NCBI GenBank assembly: GCA_965240365.1
Contig: OZ251218.1
Location: 2,604,001 to 2,668,000 of the forward strand
Reading direction: 5' to 3'
Source: G965240365 sp965240365
GTDB lineage: Bacteria > Pseudomonadota > Gammaproteobacteria > Eutrophobiales > Eutrophobiaceae
Length of the DNA: 64,000 bases
The notes below the pieces were generated by a model, which worked only from the letters and a program-made list of their open reading frames with translations, was not told where the DNA came from and made no database searches. The translations under genes were made by a program, and so were the position numbers. Positions 51,990-60,055 of the stretch are shown in pieces. Every line of letters begins with the position of its first letter. Position 1 is the first letter of the stretch.

Positions 51990-54735
51990 GATCGAAGAGG
52001 CCATATCCAAACTTGCCGGGCAGCCGTTCGACGCAGAAGCCTTTCCCTTCGCGTTCCTGGAGGCGTTCGGCAACAAGGCCACGACGATTAAACGCCTGCG
52101 TTCCGGCGCGTCCAACAGATCGGATGTTGGCGGCGTGCTTCAGACCAACAATATCCACGTCAAGGTCGCCGAAGACGGCGCGGTCGCAGCGGCCCTTACG
52201 GCAATGAAGACCAGCCCCGCCACCGCCAAGGCGCGCGCAAAATTCATCCTTGCCACCGATGGGAAGGAGTTTCACGCCGAAGACCTGAAAAGTGGCGAGG
52301 TTATCGTTTGCGACTACCCGGATTTCCCCAACCACTTCGGTTTCTTTCTGCCACTCGCGGGCATCAGCACGGTCAAGCAAATCCGCGAAAGCGCCTTCGA
52401 TATCAAGGCGACAGGACGCCTGAACCGTCTCTATGTCGAACTGTTGAAAGACAACCCCGAGTGGGACACGGCGGAACGTCGCCATGATATGAATCACTTT
52501 ATGGCGAGGCTGATCTTCTGCTTTTTTGCCGAAGACACCGATATCTTTCACGGCGCAGGTCTGTTCACCGAGACTATCGACCAGATGAGCGCGCGGGACT
52601 CGTCAAACACCCATAAGGTGATATCGGAACTGTTTCGCGCTATGGACACGGCCATCCAGAAGCGCGCAAGCGCGAAGCTGCCGCGATGGGCGGATGTGTT
52701 CCCCTACGTGAACGGGCATCTCTTTTCCGGTTCCGTGGACGTGCCGCGTTTTTCGAGGATCGCGCGATCCTACCTTCTGCACATCGGCAATCTCGACTGG
52801 ACGAAGATCAACCCCGACATTTTCGGATCGATGATTCAGGCCGTGGCGGATGATGAAGAGCGCGGCGCGCTCGGTATGCACTACACATCCGTGCCGAACA
52901 TCCTCAAAGTGCTCAATCCGCTTTTTCTGGATGATCTGCGTGGCAAACTCGACGAGGCGGGCGACAACACGCGCAAGCTTCGCAATCTGCGCAACCGCAT
53001 GGTGAAAATCCGGGTGTTCGATCCGGCTTGCGGGTCGGGCAACTTCCTTGTTATCGCCTACAAGGAAATGCGCGCCATCGAGGCCGAGATCAATCGGCGA
53101 TGGGGCGAAGACAATCGCAAGACCGATATTCCGCTGACCAATTTCCGCGGAATTGAGCTGCGTGACTTCCCCGCGGAGATCGCGCGGCTGGCGCTTATCA
53201 TCGCCGAGTATCAGTGCGACGTAACCTACCGCGGTCAAAAGGAAGCGCTGGTTGAATTCCTGCCGCTGAATGCGCAGAACTGGATTACCTGCGGCAACGC
53301 CCTGCGGCTCGACTGGCTAAGCGTCTGCCCGCCCACGGGGACGGGCGTGAAATTGCATGGAGATGATCTTTTCAGCACACCTCTTGATCAAGCTGAAATG
53401 GATTTTGAGAACGAGGGTGGCGAGACCTATATTTGCGGGAATCCACCTTATCGGGGGTCGAAATGGCAAAGTACAGAACAAAAAGAAGATCTTCGCTGCA
53501 TATTCGATGGAAGAACTAGAAGCTGGAAGTCCCTCGACTATGTGGCGGGATGGTTCATGAAAGCTGCGGACTATGGCCTTCACACGTCAACAGTTTCAGC
53601 ACTGGTGTCCACAAACTCGATTTGTCAGGGGCAGCAAGTTTCGATCCTTTGGCCGTTGATTTTCAAGGATAGGCACGAAATTGCCTTTGCACATATCAGC
53701 TTCAAATGGGCAAACCTCGCTAGTCACAATGCGGGCGTAACTGTTGTGATTGTCGGCATATCCAATCATGCCGGAGCAGCGCGCATGCTCTTCGCTCAGT
53801 CCGATGACGGTGGTACCGTGTTGCGCGAGGCCGACAATATCAATGCTTACTTGGTTGCTGCACCCAACGTTTCAGTTTCACCTCACGGTAAACCCGTAGA
53901 TGATCGGGCGATAATGCAATTTGGCAATCACCCATATTACGGGGCATCGCTGATCTTTTCGCGCCAAGAGGCGCAAGAAATGGTGGCCATGTATCCCGCG
54001 GCTTCCAAATTTGTTCGACCACTTTACGGTTCGAAAGAGTTTATTACCGCAGTTCCACGTGCGTGCTTGTGGATCAAGGAGCAAGACTTGCAAAATGCAA
54101 TCCAAATCTCCCCAATTGCGAAACGGATCGAGGAAGTTGTCAATTCGCGTAGGGGTGCAAAGCAGGATAAAACAGCGCAGAAACTTGCAGAGACACCGTA
54201 TCGGTTTCGAGATCAAGTGACGGCAGAAAAATCAGTAATAGTGGTTCCACGTGTTAGCTCAGAGAGCCGGCCTTACCTTCCCGTTGGTATTTTACCCCCT
54301 GAGAGCATCATTCAAGAAAAGTCATTCGCACTCTACGACGCGCCTCTCTGGAACATGGCATTGATCGCATCGCGCGTGCATCTCGTCTGGGTGGCGACGG
54401 TTTGTGGAAAGCTCAAAACAGATTTCTCTTATTCGAACACGCTCGGCTGGAACACTTTCCCAGTACCCAGGCTGACCGAGAAGAACAAGATTGACCTGAC
54501 CCGCTGCGCCGAAGACATCCTGCTCGCGCGCGAGGCGCATTTCCCCGCGACCATCGCTGATCTTTATGACCCCAGGAAAATGCCCGCTGACCTGCGCGCC
54601 GCGCATGATCGAAACGACGAAATACTGGAACGTATCTATATCGGCCGCCGTTTCAAGAACGATACCGAACGCCTTGAAAAGCTTTTCGAGTTGTACACCA
54701 AGATGACGGCCTCCAAAGCCAAGGGGGCGATGTGA
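51976..54735 (+). CDS. Class I SAM-dependent DNA methyltransferase, MmeI/YeeA-like (919 aa)
   Basis: The protein starts at TTG 51976 with AAGGA 8 bp upstream. Residues 1-130 resemble the MmeI-type N-terminal region (KFILATDGKEF..FFLPLAG) but I see no D..ExK nuclease motif there. A helical spacer follows. Motif I is FDPACGSGNFLVIAYKEMR at about residues 348-366, and the catalytic NPPY lies at 489. A target-recognition region (about 600-800) and a C-terminal helical tail complete it. The architecture predicts adenine methylation of a specific site. It heads a run of overlapping genes with a helicase and a GIY-YIG nuclease, so it is probably the protective methylase of that system. Confidence 0.88.
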   Translation: MNAVEIEEAISKLAGQPFDAEAFPFAFLEAFGNKATTIKRLRSGASNRSDVGGVLQTNNIHVKVAEDGAVAAALTAMKTSPATAKARAKFILATDGKEFHAEDLKSGEVIVCDYPDFPNHFGFFLPLAGISTVKQIRESAFDIKATGRLNRLYVELLKDNPEWDTAERRHDMNHFMARLIFCFFAEDTDIFHGAGLFTETIDQMSARDSSNTHKVISELFRAMDTAIQKRASAKLPRWADVFPYVNGHLFSGSVDVPRFSRIARSYLLHIGNLDWTKINPDIFGSMIQAVADDEERGALGMHYTSVPNILKVLNPLFLDDLRGKLDEAGDNTRKLRNLRNRMVKIRVFDPACGSGNFLVIAYKEMRAIEAEINRRWGEDNRKTDIPLTNFRGIELRDFPAEIARLALIIAEYQCDVTYRGQKEALVEFLPLNAQNWITCGNALRLDWLSVCPPTGTGVKLHGDDLFSTPLDQAEMDFENEGGETYICGNPPYRGSKWQSTEQKEDLRCIFDGRTRSWKSLDYVAGWFMKAADYGLHTSTVSALVSTNSICQGQQVSILWPLIFKDRHEIAFAHISFKWANLASHNAGVTVVIVGISNHAGAARMLFAQSDDGGTVLREADNINAYLVAAPNVSVSPHGKPVDDRAIMQFGNHPYYGASLIFSRQEAQEMVAMYPAASKFVRPLYGSKEFITAVPRACLWIKEQDLQNAIQISPIAKRIEEVVNSRRGAKQDKTAQKLAETPYRFRDQVTAEKSVIVVPRVSSESRPYLPVGILPPESIIQEKSFALYDAPLWNMALIASRVHLVWVATVCGKLKTDFSYSNTLGWNTFPVPRLTEKNKIDLTRCAEDILLAREAHFPATIADLYDPRKMPADLRAAHDRNDEILERIYIGRRFKNDTERLEKLFELYTKMTASKAKGAM

Positions 54736-54893
54736 TGGATCGGCAACCGGGTTGGGACCAACAGGAGATCAAACGTGTTGTCGATCAGTATTTTGGCGGA
54801 GTTCGCATAAATCTGGCGAACTCCATCGGAGCTAATATCACCGAACGGAACTGGCAGTTGAGTATCTCTGAATTGAAACCGCTTGGCAGTTAG
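54735..54893 (+). CDS. Small protein (52 aa) between methyltransferase and helicase
   Basis: ATG 54735 overlaps the methyltransferase stop by one base (TGATG) and opens a 52-codon frame: MDRQPGWDQQEIKRVVDQYF, GGVRINLANSIGANITERNW, QLSISELKPLGS. Acidic and aromatic, no membrane segment, no family recognised. Tight coupling suggests that it is a true operon member, or the remnant of a longer gene. Confidence 0.4.
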   Translation: MDRQPGWDQQEIKRVVDQYFGGVRINLANSIGANITERNWQLSISELKPLGS

Positions 54894-54927
54894 GTTGTCA
54901 GACTGCGACAGATGCAAAATTAAATAT

Positions 54928-56976
54928 ATGAAAGAAAAAACTATCCCCTCCGTGTCCGTGACCTACGCCCAAACCGGCAGTTCGACCAGGTCGAACGAAC
55001 TGGGCATGCACCCGATGCAGGAGCGCGCTTACGAAAAACGGGGCGAGCAATACCTGCTGATCAAGTCGCCGCCGGCTTCGGGCAAGAGCCGGGCGCTGAT
55101 GTTTATCGCCCTCGACAAGCTGCACAACCAGGGGATCAAGCAGGCCATCATCGCCGTGCCGGAAAAATCCATCGGCGCGAGCTTTCACGATGCGCCGCTT
55201 TCGGATTTCGGCTTTTGGGCGGACTGGCGCGTCGAGCCGAAATGGAACCTGTGCAATGCGCCGGGCGGCGAGGGCGGCAAGGTCAATTCGGTTGGCGCCT
55301 TCCTCAAAGGCGATGCCAGAGTGCTTGTTTGCACCCACGCCACGTTCCGCTTCGCCGTCGATAAGTTCGGCGTTTCGGTGTTCGATGACCGGCTGATCGT
55401 GGTGGACGAATTCCACCATGTCTCGGCCAACCCGGACAACAGGCTCGGCGCGCATCTCGGCGACTTTATCGCCCGCGACAGAGCGCATGTCGTGGCGATG
55501 ACGGGATCGTATTTTCGGGGTGATGCCAATCCCGTGCTGATGCCGCATGACGAGGACAGGTTCGATAAGGTCACCTACACCTATTACGAGCAACTCAACG
55601 GCTACAAATATCTCAAGCAGCTTGACATCGGCTACTATTTCTATTCGGGCGCGTATGCGGACGACTTATTGAAGGTCCTCGATCCGACTGAAAAGACCAT
55701 TATTCACATTCCGTCGGTCAATTCGCGCGAGAGCACCAGGGACAAGCACCGCGAAGTCGAGCATATCATCGACGCGCTGGGTAACTGGCAGAGAACCGAC
55801 GAGAAGACCGGCTTCCAGCTTGTCAAGACGCCCGCTGGCCGCGTATTGCGGATCGCCGATCTTGTCGATGACGATCCGGCGAAGCGCGACAGGGTTTCGG
55901 CGGCGCTGAAAGACCCGGCGGAGAAAAGCAACCGCGATCATGTGGACATCATTATTGCCCTTGGCATGGCCAAGGAGGGTTTTGACTGGATTTGGTGCGA
56001 ACACGCATTGACGGTCGGTTATCGCTCCAGCCTTACGGAAATCGTGCAGATCATCGGACGCGCGACGCGCGATGCCGAGGGCAAGACTCACGCGCGGTTT
56101 ACCAATCTGATCGCCGAGCCCGATGCCTCCGAAGGCGCTGTGACCGAGGCGGTCAACGACACGCTGAAAGCGATTGCGGCCAGCTTGCTCATGGAACAGG
56201 TGCTCGCGCCGCGCTTCAATTTCACACCGAAGAAAACGGATAGCGGGCCGGTCGAAGGGTTCGACTATGGCGAAGGCGGATACGATCCCAATGGCTGCAA
56301 TGTCGGCGTCCACGAAGAGAGCGGCCAATTCCAGATCGAGATTAAGGGTTTGACCGAGCCGGAGAGCGAGGAAGCCAGGCGCATCTGTCAGGAAGACCTG
56401 AACGAGGTGATCGCCGCTTTCGTGCAGGACAAGCCGACTGTCGAGCGGGGGATGTTCGATGAGGAACTTGTGCCCGAGGAACTGACACAGGCCCGCATGG
56501 GCAAGATCGTCAAGGACAGGTATCCCAAACTGGATGACAAAGACCGGGAGGCTGTCCGCCAGCATGCCATCGCCGCCCTGCATCTGACCCAGAAGGCAAA
56601 AGAAGCCGCGCTGGAAGAGGGTGACGGTGAGAAAAACGCCAACACCGCCCTGATTGACGGTGTACGGAAGCTTGCAATGAATGTGCGCGATCTGGATATC
56701 GACCTGATCGACCGTATCAATCCGTTCAGTGAAGCCTACGCGATCCTCGCCAAGACCATGAGCGAGGCAAGCCTCAAGCAGGTCGCGACCATCATATCCG
56801 CGAAGAATGCGCGGCTTACGCTCGAAGAGGCGCGCGAACTGGCCCGGCGGGCTGTGAAATTCATGCAGGAGCGCGGCAGGCTGCCCTCTATCACTTCGCC
56901 CGACGCCTGGGAAAAGCGTATGGCCGAGGGCGTCGCCTGTCTGGCCCGCATGAGGGCGGAGGCCGCCGATGGCTAA
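54928..56976 (+). CDS. Superfamily 2 DEAD/DEAH-like helicase (682 aa)
   Basis: From ATG 54928 the product has a Q-motif-like HPMQERAYEKRGEQY, Walker A KSPPASGKSRA (K53), motif Ia IIAVPEKS, motif II VVDEFHH (D160), motif III MTGSYFRG, and motif VI QIIGRATRD. A C-terminal region of about 250 residues contains long charged helices. The DEFH variant resembles helicases in restriction and DISARM-like clusters. It lies between the methyltransferase and the nuclease, overlaps the latter by 8 bp, and is probably the ATP-driven translocase of the system. Confidence 0.85.
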   Translation: MKEKTIPSVSVTYAQTGSSTRSNELGMHPMQERAYEKRGEQYLLIKSPPASGKSRALMFIALDKLHNQGIKQAIIAVPEKSIGASFHDAPLSDFGFWADWRVEPKWNLCNAPGGEGGKVNSVGAFLKGDARVLVCTHATFRFAVDKFGVSVFDDRLIVVDEFHHVSANPDNRLGAHLGDFIARDRAHVVAMTGSYFRGDANPVLMPHDEDRFDKVTYTYYEQLNGYKYLKQLDIGYYFYSGAYADDLLKVLDPTEKTIIHIPSVNSRESTRDKHREVEHIIDALGNWQRTDEKTGFQLVKTPAGRVLRIADLVDDDPAKRDRVSAALKDPAEKSNRDHVDIIIALGMAKEGFDWIWCEHALTVGYRSSLTEIVQIIGRATRDAEGKTHARFTNLIAEPDASEGAVTEAVNDTLKAIAASLLMEQVLAPRFNFTPKKTDSGPVEGFDYGEGGYDPNGCNVGVHEESGQFQIEIKGLTEPESEEARRICQEDLNEVIAAFVQDKPTVERGMFDEELVPEELTQARMGKIVKDRYPKLDDKDREAVRQHAIAALHLTQKAKEAALEEGDGEKNANTALIDGVRKLAMNVRDLDIDLIDRINPFSEAYAILAKTMSEASLKQVATIISAKNARLTLEEARELARRAVKFMQERGRLPSITSPDAWEKRMAEGVACLARMRAEAADG

Positions 56977-58165
56977 GCAATTCACCGATAAGGACGATGC
57001 GCTGCTGGCCGAACTCGGGGTTGAAGTCGAGGCCAGAAAGACCGCCGCGAGAACGCCGCAAGAAGAACGGGTGATCGCGGGTTTCGAGGAGATTCAGCGC
57101 TTCGTCGAGGAGCATGGACATCCGCCGCAACACGGCGAGGACAAGGACATCTTTGAACGTCTCTATGCCGTTCGTCTTGACCGGTTGAGGGAACTCGCCG
57201 AGTTCAGGCCGCTGCTTGAGCGCATCGATCAAGACGGGTTGCTCGCCGCCAGCGGTCCCGTTGCCGCGAAGGCTGATGACGATATGGACGATGATGCGCT
57301 TCTGGCCGAGCTTGGCGTCGAAGCGGAAACCGCCGATATCACCGAACTTCGCCATGTGCGGTCCAGGACTGAAAAGAAAGCGGCGGACAAGATTGCCAAT
57401 CGGCAGAAGTGTGAGGATTTCGAACACTTTAAACCCTTGTTCGAACAGGTCCAGAATGAACTTGATACGGGGATAAGGGCCACGCGGCCCTTCGAGCGCA
57501 AGGCAGAGATTGACTCGGGCCGTTTTTTTATAGTGAACGGACAGAAGGCTTATGTCGCGGAAATGGACGAGGCTTTCCTGACAGCGCAGGGCATGACGGA
57601 CGCCCGTCTGCGCGTGATCTTCGACAACGGCACCGAGAGCAACATGCTGATGCGTTCTCTTCAGAGAGCGCTTCACAAGGACGCCGCCGGCCGTCGGATC
57701 ACCGAAGCTTCAGCCGGACCGTTATTCGAAGACCACACCACCGATGAGGACGAGGCGAGCGGCACGATCTATGTGCTGCGAAGCCAATCCGATTTGCCGA
57801 TAGTGAAGGAGCATCGCAATGTGCTCCACAAAATTGGCGTGACGAGCGGCAAGGTAGAACGTCGCATCGCCAACGCAAAGATCGACGCGACATTCTTGCT
57901 GGCGGATGTCGAGGTCGTCGCGACCTATGAACTCTACAACATCAACCGCACGAAGCTCGAAAATCTGATCCATCGCATCTTTGATCCGGCCCGCCTCGAT
58001 ATCGAGATCAAAGACCGCTTCGGAAACCCTGTTGTCCCGCGCGAGTGGTTTCTTGTGCCACTTGCTGTTGTTGATGAGGCGGTCGAACGGATCAAGGATG
58101 GGAGTATTAAAAGCTATGTGTATAATCCGCAAGAAGCCCGCCTTGTAGAGAAGAACGCGGAATGA
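56969..58165 (+). CDS. GIY-YIG (T5orf172) nuclease domain protein
   Basis: The 398-residue protein has two copies of a short acidic motif, DDALLAELGVE, at about residues 10-20 and 107-117, each followed by charged helices. The C-terminal half (about 265-375) has GTIYVLRSQSDLP, VLHKIGVTSGKVERRIANAK, LENLIHRIFDPARLDIEIKD and PREWFLVPL, which match the T5orf172/GIY-YIG fold. The start lies 8 bp inside the helicase gene. Given the neighbours, it is the best candidate for the restriction endonuclease of the cassette. Confidence 0.8.
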   Translation: MAKQFTDKDDALLAELGVEVEARKTAARTPQEERVIAGFEEIQRFVEEHGHPPQHGEDKDIFERLYAVRLDRLRELAEFRPLLERIDQDGLLAASGPVAAKADDDMDDDALLAELGVEAETADITELRHVRSRTEKKAADKIANRQKCEDFEHFKPLFEQVQNELDTGIRATRPFERKAEIDSGRFFIVNGQKAYVAEMDEAFLTAQGMTDARLRVIFDNGTESNMLMRSLQRALHKDAAGRRITEASAGPLFEDHTTDEDEASGTIYVLRSQSDLPIVKEHRNVLHKIGVTSGKVERRIANAKIDATFLLADVEVVATYELYNINRTKLENLIHRIFDPARLDIEIKDRFGNPVVPREWFLVPLAVVDEAVERIKDGSIKSYVYNPQEARLVEKNAE

Positions 58166-58266
58166 CTGACGCTTCGACAGAGGAGTTTGAACTTGCTACG
58201 CGGGATATTCCCGAACCGTCACAGCAAGGTGGTGTGTCGTCCGGGAAGGTTGTCCAATGCAAATGA
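58162..58266 (+). CDS. Small ORF (34 aa) at the operon end
   Basis: ATG 58162 overlaps the nuclease stop (ATGA). The 34 codons read MTDASTEEFELATRDIPEPS and QQGGVSSGKVVQCK. It could be a small subunit, or the start of a gene cut off by the insertion that left the reverse-transcriptase remnant. No family recognised. Confidence 0.3.
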   Translation: MTDASTEEFELATRDIPEPSQQGGVSSGKVVQCK

Positions 58267-58278
58267 TGGAGAATCATT

Positions 58279-58862
58279 ATGCTAACTGTTGAAAGAGATC
58301 ATTTTAGACGAGCGGCTCTGGAGATTGGTCAGAGCGGCGAGAACGATACGCTTCCATATGATATTGACGCAAGTTTTATCCGGGATAAGGCTGATGTGCT
58401 GTCACAGATATGTTTCAGCTTATATGAAAGCGTCAATAGTAAATCTGTAGAAGACGCAAGAATCTTTATGAGTGGACTAAAGATTGAGTCCGAGCGTCCA
58501 CTTGTTCCCGCCGGTTCTCATGGATTTCGTATCACGACAAAGATTCACCCGTTCTGAAACTTGTATTTAAATGGTATTGGCTTTGCGATTGCCGCCGCGA
58601 ATGAAGTTAATCGTAGCGAGATGATTTCACATTGATCTGTGCTTCCCCAAAAGACGCATATACAGCGCTTTCCACTTTATCAAACTCACTGGCAGATTAC
58701 GGCCTTTCGCTGAATCGCACAAAGACCGCAACACTTAGCGCCAAGCATTATTCGGAATATGTTGCAGTTCAACTAGGGCATGGCGACGAAACAAGCATTG
58801 CTCTGCGGGAGCTTGATCTTCACTTTGATCCGTATTCAAACGCAGCTCAGGCTCAGGAGGAA
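58279..58862 (+). pseudogene. Remnant of a defence-type reverse transcriptase
   Basis: The first frame (58279-58557) reads MLTVERDHFRRAALEIGQSG, DNDTLP-like text, YDIDASFIRDKADVLSQICF and SGFRITTKIHPF, then a TGA where tryptophan is expected (FWNLYLNGIGFAIAAANEVN continues in frame). A second frame from about 58632 reads LICASPKDAYTALSTLSNSL, GLSLNRTKTATLSAKHYSEY and LRELDLHFDPYS. These blocks, as I recall them, belong to uncharacterised or DRT-type reverse transcriptases, just before and just after the catalytic palm. About 150 residues between them are deleted. It ends where hsdR sequence begins. Confidence 0.5.
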
Positions 58863-58865
58863 CGG

Positions 58866-59964
58866 TTTTCCCGGCAGCCAGATTGCGGACAAGGTGCGGC
58901 AGGACCCGTACCGTTTTCTGATCGTCGCCGACAAGTTTCAGACCGGCTACGACGAACCGTTGCTGCACAGCATGTATGTGGACAAGACGCTCTCCGGTAT
59001 TAAAGCGGTGCAGACGCTTTCACGCCTCAATCGCGCCCATCCGAAAAAGCGCGACACCTTTGTGCTCGATTTTTGCAACGACTCCGAAACTATCCAGCAG
59101 TCGTTCGAACCCTATTACCGCACTACCCTGCTCAGCGACGAAACCGACCCCAACAAGCTGCACAATCTGAAATCTGATTTAGACGGCTGCCAGGTTTATT
59201 CGCGGGCGCAAATCGACGATCTGGTGGAACGCTATCTAAGCGGCGCGGAACGCGACCGGCTTGATCCGATTCTGGATGCCTGTGTGATGGCCTATAAAGA
59301 CGATCTCGATGAAGACGGCCAGGTGGATTTCAAGAGTAATGCCAAGGTGTTCGTGCGCACCTACGGTTTCCTGGCGGCCATCCTGCCGTACTCGAATGCC
59401 GACTGGGAAAAGCTGTCGATCTTCCTGAACTTTCTGATCCCAAAACTCCCCGCGCCCAGGGAAGACGATCTCTCCCGCGGCATCCTGGAAGCCATCGACA
59501 TGGACAGCTACCGTGTCGAGGTCAAAGCCAGCCTGGCGATCGGCCTTGCGGATCAGGACGCCGAAATCGAGCCGGTTCCGACCAGCGGCGGCGGCCACAA
59601 GCCGGAACCGGAACTGGACCAACTGAGCAGGATTATCGAGGCGTTCAACGACCAGTTCGGCAATATCGACTGGAAGGACGGCGACAAAATCCGCAGGGTC
59701 ATCGCCGAAGAAATCCCGGCCAGGGTCGCGGCGGACACGGCCTACCAGAACGCCATGCAAAACAACGACAGGGAAAACGCCCGCATCGAGCACGATGCCG
59801 CGCTGCAACGGGTCATAACCGACCTGTTTGCCGATCACGCCGAGCTATTCAAGCAATTCAGCGATAATCGATCGTTTGAGAAATGGCTGGGTGACACTAT
59901 TTTTGGTGTGACCTATCGAGAGCAAAGCAGAGAATCCGCAGCGGGAGAGCGTTATGGACGTTAA
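58866..59964 (+). pseudogene. hsdR: Type I restriction subunit HsdR, C-terminal fragment
   Basis: HsdR is the motor and nuclease subunit of type I R-M. Only the 3' part survives, starting at SQIADKVRQDPYRFLIVADK and then FQTGYDEPLLHSMYVDKTLS, IKAVQTLSRLNRAHP (helicase motif VI) and DTFVLDFCNDSE. It ends EKWLGDTIFGVTY plus a few residues. The nuclease domain and the first RecA domain are absent, so it cannot restrict. The frame starting at ATG 58780 fuses it to the reverse-transcriptase remnant out of frame. Confidence 0.85.
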
Positions 59965-60055
59965 GGCCGCTGGCATAACATAAAGCAATCACCGGGAAGT
60001 CGGGTTCTTTCGCGGTGACTTCAATTGTGCAAAACGCCTATATCGCAGGCCATAT

